DNA of 64,000 bases from Dimargaris cristalligena (GCA_027576995.1 JANBQC010000014.1:1-64000); one strand, 5' to 3'; counted from the first letter of the stretch, positions 9,151 to 20,983 are shown. Translations and numbers: made by a program. The notes: generated by a model not told the origin, from the sequence alone.

Positions 9151-12100
9151 ATGGATCATTCGACACTGCTGGCCAACTACTACGACCCCGTGGCCGCGCT
9201 CACGCAGCCCCCCAGGGATTATGTTACCCTTCGTGATGTTCAGCGCTTGTCCACCATTCCGACAACGACCAATCGTCGGTCCAAGAATCGTCGAAGTGAA
9301 GGTGAGTCCCCTATTAAAAAATTAAACAGGCTCCGACTGGTGCTTAGCATAGCGATGGGCTGATAGTCCAGTTACCTACCCATTGGTTAGGTCGAATTCG
9401 ATTGGGTGAAACTGCCAGCTAATCCCAAGAAGTTATTGCCGATTACCCCACCTCGATACAACCCATTCCACTGCATTAGAAAAACAGCCCGAAGGTCTGC
9501 GATTACGCAAAGCCCGGGTAAAGGCCCTGAAGAAAGGCGGTTCAGGAGGCCCCCTTAAACCTCAGGTAAGTGTGGTATTAATTACACCAGACCAACGATT
9601 ACTTCATAGCATAATATAGACTGGCTCCTATTAGCTATAATACCCTCGTAGCCGAATAGCCGTCGCTACCCCAATTGGCTTCTCTATATCCCTAGTGTAG
9701 GGGCGGTTGTTTGGCTGCTAGTCGAAGGGAAACACTCTAGTTTAGTTCTCGCTGGACTGAGTACTCCCCTATCGTACGAGGCACCGGTTTATTTTACCGG
9801 TTAAAAAAGGCACAACCTAACCTGTCCCACAAACCTCTTTCCCCACTCCATCTGTGCACACTATTCGAATCTCTTAATCGTCCTACGGATACCTAATCGG
9901 AATAATATCCATTAGTCCGTCTATCACGCCAACGAGTACCCGCATGTCTACCAAGCCCACCGGGGCGGCAATGCCATATCCATTTACGGTGACAAATTCG
10001 CCTTACCCGAGGGCACTACCCGTCAGGACTATCCGGACTACGAGGAGATTGTCATTCCCGTCAGTAACCGGGCCCCCGATCTTCCGACCGAGAAACCCAT
10101 TGAAATGGGGGATATGGATCTCCTCTGCCAACTCACTTTCCGCGGCTATAAATCTCTCAATCGTATCCAATCGATTGTATACCCTACAGCGTACCAGTCG
10201 AATGAAAACATGCTGGTGTGCGCGCCCACTGGTGCGGTAAGTTAACTACCGACTCTTATCCATCAACCCATTAGTATAGTGATTACCCAACAAACCCTGT
10301 CACTTATTGCCGGGCCAACTCCCACCCTACTCTCCGCTAATACCGACCTATACCCTTTTCGCTTTTATGGACCTATTCCTGCTTTCTACCTTGCATGAAT
10401 CGGCCTAATGTATGCCCTTATATCCCGCTATGCCATTCTCCTAATTCAGGGTAAAACCGATGTAGCTATGCTCACCATGCTTCGCACCATCTCGCTATTC
10501 TGCGAGCCGAAACCATGGACGGTCAATCCAGCCGATTACCCTCAGCCCAAGCCACAGACTAAAGGGCCCAATACCAGCAAGAAACCCGCCCCAACGTCCC
10601 ACCCCTTCGTAGTGGACCGGGAAGCCATGAAAATCGTTTACGTTGCTCCTATGAAGGCTCTTGCGGCCGAAATTGTACAGAAGATGGGCCGCCGGCTGAA
10701 GTGGCTGGGTATCCAAGTACGCGAATTTACCGGCGACATGCAGCTCACCAAGGCTGAGGTCAGCGCCACCCAAGTGATTGTCACCACCCCCGAAAAGTGG
10801 GACGTGGTTACCCGCAAGGGAACCGGCGACGGAGATCTGGTCAAGAAAGTGCGGCTGCTCATCATCGACGAAGTACACCTTCTGCACGAAGACCGTGGTT
10901 CGGTGATTGAGAGTATCGTGGCCCGAACCTTACGGCAGGTGGAAACCAGTCAATCTATGATCCGTATTGTCGGCCTTTCCGCCACCCTGCCTAATTTCCT
11001 GGACGTGGCCCAGTTTCTCCGGGTCAACCTCCACGAAGGCCTCTTTTTCTTCGATGGCGGGTTCCGGCCCGTACCACTGGAACAGCGCTTCCTGGGGGTC
11101 AAGGGAAAACCCAATTCCCCCACCTCGAACAATAACCTAAACCGGTGCTGCTACCAAATTGCGGCGGACCTGATCCGCCAGGGCCATCAGGTCATGGTGT
11201 TTGTACATGCGCGTAAGGAAACCGTTAAAACCGCGCAATACCTGCGGAACAAGGCCACGGAAGAAGGCACTATCACCGACTTTGAGGCCGTTGATCACCC
11301 CCAGTTTGGCCTTTACCAGAAGGAGGTTGGCAAATCGAATAACCGTGAATTACGTGAATTGTTTTCATTCGGGTTTGCTATCCACCACGCGGGTATGCTG
11401 CGCTCGGACCGCAATTTGGTCGAGAAACTGTTTGCCGAAGGGTTGGTGCGGGTCCTTTGCTGTACCGCTACCCTGGCCTGGGGGGTCAATCTCCCCGCGT
11501 ATGCGGTCATCATTAAAGGCACCCAGGTCTATGATGCCGAGAAGGGTAAATTCACCGACTTGTCCATCTTGGACGTTTTACAGATTTTCGGTCGAGCCGG
11601 TCGGCCCCAGTATGAAAGTCAGGGTGTGGGCCATATTTTGACCACCCACGACCGGCTGGCCCATTACGTGGGGGCCATCACCCAACAACATCCCATCGAG
11701 TCTTGTTTCGCCCGGAATCTGGCTGACAACCTGAACGCCGAAGTGGCCTTGGGTACGGTAACCAACGTGGATGAAGCCGTGGTTTGGCTGAGTTACACCT
11801 TTCTTTACGTCCGGATGCGTAAAAACCCTCTGGCCTACGGCATGTCGCTCGCCGAGGTATTGCAGGACCCCCTGCTCGGTAAGCGGCGGGTGGACCTGGT
11901 GACTCAGTCCGCCAAACTCCTCCACCGCCTGCAGATGGTTCTGTTCCATTCGGAGACGGGGTACTTGGCCCCCAAGGATTTAGGTCGTATCGCGTCGGCC
12001 TATTATATTCAGCACGCCACCGTCGAAACCATTAACCAGTTCCTACGCCCCCGTATGACTGAGGCCGACTCTCTAGCCCTCCTGAGTCTGAGTTCCGAAT

Positions 12101-15100
12101 TTTCTCAGATTAAGGTCCGCGAAGTAGAGGCCAAGGAACTGGACGTCCTCCTCCACCACGAATGCTACTGCGCGGTCAAGGGGGGAGCGGATACCAGTTA
12201 CGGCAAAGTCAACATTCTGCTCCAGGCCGCGATCAGTCGGGCCAGCGTCCAGGACTTCGCCTTAATATCCGAGATGGCCTATGTGCGCCAAAACGCGAGC
12301 CGAGTGCTTCGGGCTCTATTCGAGATTGCCGTCAACCGCGGCTGGGGCCCCACAGCGGCCGTCCTGCTGGCCCTCAACCAATGTGTCGAAAAGCAAATGT
12401 GGCCCTTTGAACACCCACTCGCGCAGTTTTCTCCCATCCTCCCGTACGAAACGATCCAGAAGTTGGAGAAAGTGGGGCATGCCAAATCCATTGCGGCCAT
12501 GCGGGATATGGAGCCCGGTGAGCTCGGCCAACTAGTTCGTCACGCCAAAATGGGGGAAAAGCTATACCGATGTGCGTGGGAGTTCCCCCGTCTGGAAGTC
12601 GAAGTGGACGTGGCCCCCATTACCCGCTCGGTCCTCCGGGTCCACCTTCGACTGACCGCCGACTTCCGGTGGAACGATAAGGTACACGGGTCGGTGGTGC
12701 CGTGGTGGATTTGGGTGGAGGACAACGACCATGCGGATATTTACCACGTCGAACATTTTCTACTACACCGGTACGGCTATCAGGCTGAACACACCCTAGA
12801 TTTCACCGTCCCCGTACACGAGCCATTGCCCCCGCAGATTTATGTGCGGGCCCTATCGGACCGGTGGTTGGGAGCCGAGACGGTGACCCCTGTGTCTTTC
12901 CAGCACCTCGTCCTACCCCAGCATGACGCCCTGCATACCGATTTACTGGACCTCGACCCTTTGCCTGTGTCCGCTCTGGCCGACCCCATCCTGGAGAAGA
13001 TTTGCCGCCCCCGCTTCGCCTACTTCAATCCCGTGCAGACCCAGATTTTCCACACTCTGTACCGAACGCCCCACAATGCCCTGGTGGGTGCCCCCACGGG
13101 GTCCGGTAAAACGGTGGCGGCCGAATTGGCCCTGTGGTGGGCGTTCCGGACCTACCCGGGTAGCAAAGTGGTGTATATTGCTCCCCTCAAGGCCCTGGTG
13201 CGTGAACGAGTCACGGACTGGCGGACCCGTTTGACCCGCGCCATGGGCAAATCCCTAGTCGAACTGACCGGTGATGTAACTCCCGACCTGGAATCGGTTA
13301 AGCGGGCCGACATTATCGTCACCACCCCCGAGAAATGGGATGGCATTAGTCGAGGTTGGCAGGATCGCCCCTACGTACGGGCCGTTTCCCTGGTCATTAT
13401 CGATGAAATTCATCTTTTGGGTAGCGAGCGTGGCCCGACGTTGGAGGTTATTGTATCGCGAACCAACTACATTAGTGCCCATACGAGTCGTCCGATCCGT
13501 ATTGTGGGACTCTCTACGGCTTTAGCCAATGCCCAGGACTTGGCTGACTGGTTGGGGATCCCCAGCACCCCACCTACCGGGAAGGCGGCTACTACCCAAG
13601 CCCCGGGCCTCTATAATTTCCGCCATTCGGTACGACCTGTGCCCCTGGAGATCTTTATCGACGGCTTCCCGGGTAAGCACTACTGCCCCCGCATGGCCAC
13701 GATGAACAAACCAGCCTACCGGGCCATCAAAACCCACTCGCCTCGCCAACCCGTCATTATTTTCGTTTCGTCCCGGCGCCAAACTCGGTTGACCGCCCAG
13801 GACTTGATCGCCTACTGCGGTATGGAGGAGAACCCCCGGCAGTTCTTACACATGCTCGATTCGTCTGAGTTGGAAGACCGTCTATCCCAAGTTAGCGACC
13901 CCCACCTCCGCCTTACCCTAGGATTCGGTATCGGATTGCATCACGCCGGTTTAACTGACCAGGACCGACGCCTGGTGGAGGAGCTCTTCTTGCACTGCAA
14001 AATCCAGATCCTGGTGGCCACCAGCACCCTGGCCTGGGGTGTCAATTTGCCCGCCCATCTGGTCATCATCAAGGGGACTGAGTTCTTTGATGCTAAATCC
14101 AAGAGTTACGTCGACTTCCCCATCACCGACATTCTCCAGATGATGGGTCGGGCCGGCCGGCCCCAGTTTGACTCCTCCGGGGTGGCCCGGATTTTCGTCC
14201 AGGATAGCAAGAAGGCCTTCTTTAAGAAGTTTCTGCACGAACCCTTCCCCGTTGAATCCAGCCTCCATAAATGCCTGACCGACCACATTAATGCTGAAAT
14301 CACCAGCGGGACCATCCGAACCCGGCAGGATGCTCTGGAATACCTGACCTGGACCTACCTCTACCGGCGTCTGCGGATGAACCCGACTTACTACGGCGTG
14401 AAGGAAACCCGGGAGCGTGACTTTAATATTTACTTGTCCGAGTTGGTGGACGGTGCCTTCCGAGCCCTGGAGGCCGCCCACTGTATCGAAGAGGTCACGG
14501 AAGAAAGTAAACCCCCGGGCCAAATAGCCCGCCTGCCGATGTCCCTGGCCCAGATCCGCATGGCTCCCACTCGACTGGGCCGTATCGCCTCCCATTACTA
14601 CCTGAATTACCGTACCGTCCAGCACTTCCAGACCACCCTCACCACGCAGGCCCTAGCCGCGGCATCCAATGGCCTGGCCGCCCACCACCCGAGCGGTTTC
14701 GTACAACCCCTGCTCCGGATCCTGTGCGATGCCGTCGAATACTCCGAACTCCCTGTCCGACATAACGAAGACCTCGTCAACCGCGAGTTGGGTCAGGCCC
14801 TGCCCCTCGCCATCGAAGCCCCCTGGACCTATGCCAGCCCCCACGCCAAAGCGTACCTCCTGCTGCAGGCCTACTTCGAACGCATGCACCTTCCGGTGGC
14901 CGATTACACCACCGATACCCAATCCGTTCTGGACCAGGCGGTCCGGATCATCCAGGCGATGGTCGATACCACCGCGGTCCTGCCGGACCAATTCAACACC
15001 TGCTTGCAGACGATGATGCTGATTCAGGCGGTCAAACAGGCCATGTGGCCCCATGAATCGCCCTTGCTCATGCTTCCGCACGTCGAAAATGAACTTTTAA

Positions 15101-15774
15101 TTGCGTCAGCAGGGGGGAATCCCCCTACGGCCGCGGCACTACCCGAACTCATGGTACTGGAGGACATTCCTTTAATGGATACATTGGCCCGTACCTTAAG
15201 GACCTTGAATTCAAATCAGTTGGCGGATGTGGCGAGCGTAGTGCGGACGTATCCTATCATTGATATGAGTCATTCGGCGACAATGAATCAAGTGGGTCCT
15301 GCCGATATGTCTACTACGAATAAGGTGACTGTCAATGTCACTCTAAAGTGGACCAAGTACGCTTACCGACCGGCCACTAACGGCGATTCTCCGCCGAACA
15401 ATGGTACCGGCACCGGCGGAAAGAATCATGATAATACCAATCATAAGCGGATCACCACCATCGAGCCCTGGAAACTACCCCCGGGCCAGGCCTATGCCGA
15501 GCGATTCCGTAAACAAGCCAACGAGGGGTGGTGGCTCGTGCTGGGTGACCCGACCCGAAACCGCCTCGCGGGGCTCCAGCGCGTGGCCTTCCAGGTATCC
15601 CAGAATACCGCCTCTCCGACTGTTACTGCGTCAGTGAAGGCCAAATTTGAAATTACCGACCCGGCGTTACTTCCCGCCCAACTGCGCGATGGGGAACCGA
15701 CTCCGCATTGGTGTCTGTATTTGATGAGCGATGTATACGTTGGGCTAGATCAGCAACAAGACGTTGCCGTGTAA
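9151..15774 (+). CDS. SLH1: SLH1/ASCC3 helicase (RQT complex), 4 exons
   Basis: Ski2-like RNA helicase of the ribosome quality-control trigger complex, which splits collided ribosomes; predicted 1960 residues (yeast Slh1 is about this size). Exons 9151-9301, 9480-9565, 9916-10236 and 10450-15774; all junctions are GT/AG and in phase, and the third intron splits the first Walker A (CAPTGA|GKTD). Cassette 1: K188, DEVH 326-329, then GRAGRPQ. Cassette 2: APTGSGKT 1067-1074 and DEIH from 1171, then GRAGRPQ. Each is followed by a Sec63-type region. The spliceosomal paralogue Brr2 was considered, but DVVTRK, RGSVIESIVARTLRQVE and an intact second cassette fit SLH1/ASCC3. The N-terminal extension before cassette 1 is short. 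The stop codon lies inside a GTAAGT sequence (see findings). Confidence 0.95.
9566..9915 (+). other. Unusually long SLH1 intron with perfect hairpin
   Basis: This 350-base intron is the longest of the three in SLH1. It contains a perfect 6-bp stem, ACCGGT at 9783-9788 and again at 9796-9801 (self-complementary), with a 7-base TTATTTT loop, followed by an A-rich run. No snoRNA box set is convincing. Confidence 0.4.
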
Positions 15775-16257
15775 GTGGGCAAAACAAGGATGGCTTGACT
15801 CTGAAATTATCAGCCAGCTTTTCGATTAACTTAATATCTCAGCTTGGGAATAATAAAAGTCGTCAATATACTGATTTCAGTTTGGAATAAACTAGCCTTC
15901 ATGGCACCCCTCAACGGCTCTCCATTAGTAGAACATTTGAATAGTTTCGTTTTAAAGTGAGATTGCGCTAAAATTGCCAATATGGCTAATGAGTTGATTA
16001 TGGGTTCTTTATTCAGATAGTAGTGTAAATTTACAAACAGTAATAAATTCCGATTACTTTGGGCTAGTGGTATACTGGTGGGCAGAGAAGAAAAAAACAA
16101 GCTTTGCTAAGAAGAAGCGATGATAATAAAGACAGAAAGGCGTTTCTAATGCTCCAATAAAAAAGAAATTAAGTCGACTATAATAAGTCCGCAAAAGATC
16201 TACAAGAAACAAAATAGGCCGAAGGGAAATATTTTGGACAAGGTATCTATAATTCGA
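15775..16257. other. Convergent 3' region, SLH1 / SREBP
   Basis: Shared 3' flank of two converging genes. A possible 3' intron begins at the SLH1 stop (GTAAGT at 15771-15776) with a candidate acceptor ctcag near 15838-15842. AATAAA-like sequences around 15850-15890 could serve the SLH1 transcript. No gene is seen. Confidence 0.5.
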
Positions 16258-19200
16258 CTAACGAATCATCGAGGTATGTTGAAAAACCACCCTGCCCATA
16301 CGCTCGTACATATCCAGGTAGCTCTGACTACAATTGGGGTCACATGTACCCACCGCCAATTGGCGCAAATACGTGAGGTGGTGGAGGAGGAGCTGGGTGG
16401 GGCAAACCGAATCATTGGTCTCCGAAGTGCTTAAGGAAGGGGAGTTGGGAGCGGTCAGAGCATCGGTGGAGATGGACTGATGCGCGGAAACCTCCACCCC
16501 CGCCGTCGAAGTTGGTAAGCCCGATTCTACCGGCATCTCGGTGGCTACTGGGGGGTTATTGCCGGTAGCGAGCCAACATTGATACTGAGCATCCATGATC
16601 AGGTTACCCACCAGGAATTCGAGCTGGCGTTCGATATCACTCGTGTACTGGTAGAGAATGCGAATGGCCCGACTATCGGCGGGACGTCGCTGGGTGACTG
16701 AGCTACCGCCGATGGGCACACTAGTGGTTGCCGGCGAGAATACTAAGGGACGTTGCATCTGCGAACGGCCATTAGGGGAAGTAGGAGCGGTTGGCATGGT
16801 CGATGATGGCACAGTCGCGGTAGAAGGACCATTACCGCCACTCATGCTATCAAGGGAGGTGCACAGGGTGCCCAATAGTGACGAAAAGGCGACCCCGCGG
16901 GATTGATGGGCAACCACAGAAGCGAGACTGGAGTCGACACAACTATCGGGGGCTCCACCATAAAGCTGGTCCAAGAAATGTGCCTCCAGATGCTGGCGTT
17001 GGGTGCGCATAGCCGCTACCACCGCGCAAGTACGCTGAGCCGCATCGTAGCGGCCAGCTTGGACGAGAATGGCCGGTAGGACCGAGAGATAGGCCGTTTC
17101 TAGGACCAGCTGCGCGTGTTTACGCTCGGGAGCACTTAGGCCGGTCACGCCAGTTGAATGGAGCTGAATAATGGTCCGGGCTAGGTCAAGGGCACGTTGT
17201 AAGCAGAGGTCCCGTTCTACGGCATCACCCCGTTTATGGTGCATGACAACCAACGCCAAGTTAATGTACCAGTGTAGAAGCCAGGGCTGATTCGTTCCGC
17301 GAGTAGTGGGTAGACCGACATTAGCGGTCGAGCCCGACGTCAATTGAGGAAGGCGGTCCAGCAGAGCGGTAAGAGCCCGATGGCCCTCGCCGGTACGGAT
17401 AAACTGGTCGGTATAATGGCGGGTCCGGTTGAGTACAAACAAGTGGGATAGTGTCATTAGAGGGTCTACGGGGTTAGCCAGGACCAATTGGATACGGGGC
17501 CATTCCACAGTAAACGCACTACTGCGGGTAAAGGGTTTCCATTCGCCGTCGAGGTAAAAATCGGCGGCTGCGGGTTCGTGCAGGAGCCATTGCCAGTGGT
17601 TGTTACGGCCGATGGCGAGGTGAGCGGGACTACTGTCATCTCGCGACCCGGGGGCGGGCAGTGGGGCAGTGCGGGCCGCGGTCACGGCCCAGTTCCACAC
17701 CCGCCGAGCCACCATATTACGTACATAGCGGATGCCCAAGGACTTGTGAACATGCAACGCAGCGGTGAGCCAAGCTCGGGCCACTGGGTAATTGGGCGTT
17801 ACCGAGCCCAAACTAAAGGAGCGGAGCCAGGCATACACCTTCATCAGGCTAGGGAGCGACACGTCTTCGTGGAAAAGCTGCAGCTCACTCAAGCGGAGCC
17901 AAGTTAGGGAAAGTTCCTGGCCATGACGCTCGGGCAAACAGGCACTAGGGGCAACCAAGCGCACCACTTCCCCGAAGATACGCAGAGCCATGGACCGGTA
18001 AGAGCGGGGCAGGGGGGTGTTGTTGATTTCGGCCACTGAGTTCATCAAATGGGAGTGGGAAACGGCCACTGCGGTCTTCGAGACCTGTGCCCTAGTACGC
18101 GGTCGATTGGTTCCCGCAGCAGTAGCTGATCCGGTAGTTCTCTCAGATCCTTGTTGACTCAAAGCAGTCGCCGAATCGGCTGGGTCGGTAGGTGTGCTAG
18201 TCGTAGTTTCAGATACCGCTGGACGGGTACCATAACGAGCACGCCAGTACTGCCGGTTCTTCTGAGACTTCTGGCTGCCACCGAACCAATCGTCATAAAA
18301 GAGGAGGCCGAGAAGACAGCTCAAGAACACAAAGATACGCACCCCCATAAATAAATTGTGGGCCGAAACAACATGCCCAACGTGCTGGGACCAACTGCCG
18401 ACAAAGGGCAAGGCGGAGAGAGCACGGTGCTGGCCCGATTCCTCGTTGGATGGTCCCGGCCCGTCGAAGAAACTAGCGCAGAGGAAGACGCCCATGACCG
18501 CCCGGGCAGGGAATCCGCCTCCACCCGATGATGATCCACCACCGCCGGAGCGAGTTGGTGTGGTCACAGGCGAAGATGATGAACTATCCGAGTCGCTGTG
18601 ATTGCCCACGGCGCTGGTCATGTCAGTATCGGCTTCGGGGACTGGTCCGGCGGAGGACGTAGTGGATTCAGTAACGGGAGAAGAGTCGACCCGGTGGAGC
18701 TCCTCCGCAGCCTCCTCTTCGTCCTCCTCGTCATCAAGGTCACCCATACAGCTGCCACTCTGGAGCTGGCGGATATAGGCGTCAGCCTCAGTCTGGGCCT
18801 GGTTACCCAGCGATTCCAAAAGAGCGGCGGCGTCGGGTACGTTTTGCAGCACCAGCTGACGGAGTTGGTCCTGTTCTCGGCGCATGCGGTCATTGGCGCG
18901 CCGCAAGTGCCAAACGTATTCCGTAGCTTTGCGTAGGATAGTGGCCTTGTTTAACTTGGATGCGGGTGCAATGCCGTCCACCTCTTTGGGCAGACCCTTG
19001 GCGTTCCGGATGGTCTTGCTTTCCCGGGGCGCAGGTCCAGCATCCAGGGAGCTGGTAAAGGACATACCGGTTTGGTTTTCCTCGTCCTTCACCTGCTGGG
19101 CATGCAGCAGGGCAGGAATGGAATCTTTCAACTCCCGAATGCGGTCGTTGATGTTATTACGATAGCGCCGCTCAATGGCATTATGGGCGATTCGTCGCTG

Positions 19201-20448
19201 GTTCTTCACGGGTGGACCGCTGATGGTTCCCTCAGGGGAGCGGGGCACTATAGGCGGACCGACTGCCCCGGGGGAATGGACCCGGCTAATGGCGATTTTG
19301 GAGTTATTGGAGGAAGCCCCTGTATCTAATGCTGGGGAAATCGGGATGGGGGCAAGTGAGGCGGTCGGGGCTGGTGGTGTGGAGCTATTGGATGCGATGG
19401 CTGGCCGGGCGGGAGAGAGGGACTTGAGGTTCCAGACGGGATTCATACCATGTGGGGGGCGATGTGACGATGGGGGCGGGGAGACCGACGACCCCTTGGG
19501 TGAAGTGGCATCAGGCGGCGAGAGTGGGGGTGACGGGGGAACCTGGCGTTTCCGGGATCGTTTGGCCGCCGAGTTGGTGGGGGGGGCCGGTTTAATCGCC
19601 TGTTTTTTGGGCTTCTTAGCGGCCAGTTTCGGTTCGGCGGGATCCACTGTATCGGCACTGGGTCGCTTGGTCGAGGCAGACGGGTCGTGGGGGATGACTA
19701 GAGCCTCGGGGCTCTGGTGCATCTGGCCCAAAGGAGCGGAGGTGGTGGTAGTGGGTAAGTGCACAGCCGATTGAACCAAGTCATGGAGCAATTTCTGCTG
19801 GATCAGTTTAGCGGTCACCGCATCGGTAGCGGCCGACACTCCCCCCAGGGCCGAACCCATGGAGACGGCAGGGTGCATTAAGGAGGGGCCACCAGCGCCC
19901 GAAAGACTCGCCAGGGCCAGGGGTGATAAAGTCGAGCCGAACAGGGAGGTATGGGGTTCGGCGGCAGCGGAAGAACCAAACATAGGAAAACTGCCGTCAT
20001 GGCCGGGGGACATGAGTAAATCGTTCATTGAGGTTTGGAATCCAGGGGTGGTGGGGGTCAGCATAAAGTTGAAGTCGGCGCTGGTCGGCATAGAGGTGGG
20101 CACGGTGCCCGAATGGTCAGTATAGCCCAACCCGCTCAGCGGGGAGGAGGCGGAATTACCCAACGAGGAGGGGTCGTAGAGCAGGTGGGCGGTTTCCGGG
20201 GACGACAGGGGAGCAGAGCCCGGGAGGCCCACCAAATTGCTCTGGCAAATAGCGTCCACAATATCGCTATAGGTTTGGAATTCGGAGCGGTCTAGAAAGG
20301 AAGGGGTAAAGGCAAAGTCGAGGGGGTTCATCAGGTGGTGGGGGTGGTCCTGGCTGTCGGCGTCATGGAGGCCGTTGCCGTAGGGCCCCCGGGACCGGGA
20401 GGCGGACGGATTGTCGTGGCCGGTGGACTGGAGACTAGCCATGTCCAT
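16258..20448 (-). CDS. SRE1: Sterol regulatory element-binding protein (SREBP)
   Basis: Membrane-bound bHLH-zip transcription factor of 1396 residues in one exon, predicted to sit in the ER and be released by proteolysis to control sterol and hypoxia genes. The bHLH begins near residue 415 (RRIAHNAIERRYRNNIN); the Tyr in ERRYR is the SREBP-specific residue that allows E-box and SRE binding. The loop before helix 2 (ASKLNKATILRKATEYVW) is expanded to about 45 residues. An acidic Glu/Asp run and Ser-rich stretch follow. Two hydrophobic segments lie near 645 (RAVMGVFLCASFF, weak) and 705 (GVRIFVFLSCLLGLLFY), separated by a short loop, giving the SREBP hairpin topology. The remaining 680 residues match the fungal SREBP C-terminal region in size. 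ATG at 20448. Its own upstream region carries an SRE. Confidence 0.93.
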   Translation of the reverse strand: MDMASLQSTGHDNPSASRSRGPYGNGLHDADSQDHPHHLMNPLDFAFTPSFLDRSEFQTYSDIVDAICQSNLVGLPGSAPLSSPETAHLLYDPSSLGNSASSPLSGLGYTDHSGTVPTSMPTSADFNFMLTPTTPGFQTSMNDLLMSPGHDGSFPMFGSSAAAEPHTSLFGSTLSPLALASLSGAGGPSLMHPAVSMGSALGGVSAATDAVTAKLIQQKLLHDLVQSAVHLPTTTTSAPLGQMHQSPEALVIPHDPSASTKRPSADTVDPAEPKLAAKKPKKQAIKPAPPTNSAAKRSRKRQVPPSPPLSPPDATSPKGSSVSPPPSSHRPPHGMNPVWNLKSLSPARPAIASNSSTPPAPTASLAPIPISPALDTGASSNNSKIAISRVHSPGAVGPPIVPRSPEGTISGPPVKNQRRIAHNAIERRYRNNINDRIRELKDSIPALLHAQQVKDEENQTGMSFTSSLDAGPAPRESKTIRNAKGLPKEVDGIAPASKLNKATILRKATEYVWHLRRANDRMRREQDQLRQLVLQNVPDAAALLESLGNQAQTEADAYIRQLQSGSCMGDLDDEEDEEEAAEELHRVDSSPVTESTTSSAGPVPEADTDMTSAVGNHSDSDSSSSSPVTTPTRSGGGGSSSGGGGFPARAVMGVFLCASFFDGPGPSNEESGQHRALSALPFVGSWSQHVGHVVSAHNLFMGVRIFVFLSCLLGLLFYDDWFGGSQKSQKNRQYWRARYGTRPAVSETTTSTPTDPADSATALSQQGSERTTGSATAAGTNRPRTRAQVSKTAVAVSHSHLMNSVAEINNTPLPRSYRSMALRIFGEVVRLVAPSACLPERHGQELSLTWLRLSELQLFHEDVSLPSLMKVYAWLRSFSLGSVTPNYPVARAWLTAALHVHKSLGIRYVRNMVARRVWNWAVTAARTAPLPAPGSRDDSSPAHLAIGRNNHWQWLLHEPAAADFYLDGEWKPFTRSSAFTVEWPRIQLVLANPVDPLMTLSHLFVLNRTRHYTDQFIRTGEGHRALTALLDRLPQLTSGSTANVGLPTTRGTNQPWLLHWYINLALVVMHHKRGDAVERDLCLQRALDLARTIIQLHSTGVTGLSAPERKHAQLVLETAYLSVLPAILVQAGRYDAAQRTCAVVAAMRTQRQHLEAHFLDQLYGGAPDSCVDSSLASVVAHQSRGVAFSSLLGTLCTSLDSMSGGNGPSTATVPSSTMPTAPTSPNGRSQMQRPLVFSPATTSVPIGGSSVTQRRPADSRAIRILYQYTSDIERQLEFLVGNLIMDAQYQCWLATGNNPPVATEMPVESGLPTSTAGVEVSAHQSISTDALTAPNSPSLSTSETNDSVCPTQLLLHHLTYLRQLAVGTCDPNCSQSYLDMYERMGRVVFQHTSMIR

Positions 20449-20959
20449 TTTGGTTCGACCGACGAGAGAACGGTGACGGTGAAGTGTGAAGAAATGGGGG
20501 GTGTTTAGAGGGCCAGGTACTGGAATTGTGTGAGGAGGGGTTGGCGATAGCGGAGGTGAGAGTGGGGTGGGGAGAGTCGTCGGGAATATAAGGAGACTTC
20601 AGGGAGTAAGGGGAGGTTGGAATATTAAAGGGGTGAGGGTAATTAGCACAGGTGTAACCGTCCGACAAAGGGAATAAAAAAGAAACGGAGTGGAAACAGA
20701 GACAAGGAAGGTCAGCTACGTATGCGTAAGTCAACCCAGTAGAAAAGGAGAGGATTTCGCATATAATCCAAAGGGGCATCCATCACCTATAATGGGCCCC
20801 AGTAACCCTCCCTCTCACCCCTATATTAATAGAGTAGTTAGTCTCTTTTGCCTATTCTCGCTGGATGGAATAGCAGCTGGTTACTGGGTAGAGAGAGGAG
20901 AAGAGAAGCCTCGCTTGGCAGTGCCCACTTGCCTTATCAGGCCGGCCCATCGCCCTGTG

Positions 20960-20964
20960 ATTGG
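20960..20964 (-). promoter_or_regulatory. Inverted CCAAT box (possible HAP/NF-Y site)
   Basis: ATTGG on the plus strand, i.e. CCAAT in the direction of SREBP transcription, 9 bases from the SRE. HAP/NF-Y cooperates with SREBP at many known targets. The motif alone is common; the pairing gives it weight. Confidence 0.45.
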
Positions 20965-20973
20965 CTACTCAAC

Positions 20974-20983
20974 ATCACCCCAC
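20974..20983. promoter_or_regulatory. Sterol regulatory element, perfect SRE-1 match
   Basis: ATCACCCCAC, identical at all ten positions to the classical LDL-receptor SRE-1. It lies 526 bases upstream of the SREBP start codon. Fungal sre1 genes are known to be autoregulated through SREs. Confidence 0.55.

Noticed and set aside
9151..15774. Brr2 (spliceosomal) identity for the helicase
   Set aside because: The first cassette reads DVVTRK and RGSVIESIVARTL, and the second keeps an intact DEIH box. Brr2 has a degenerate second cassette and different flanking motifs.
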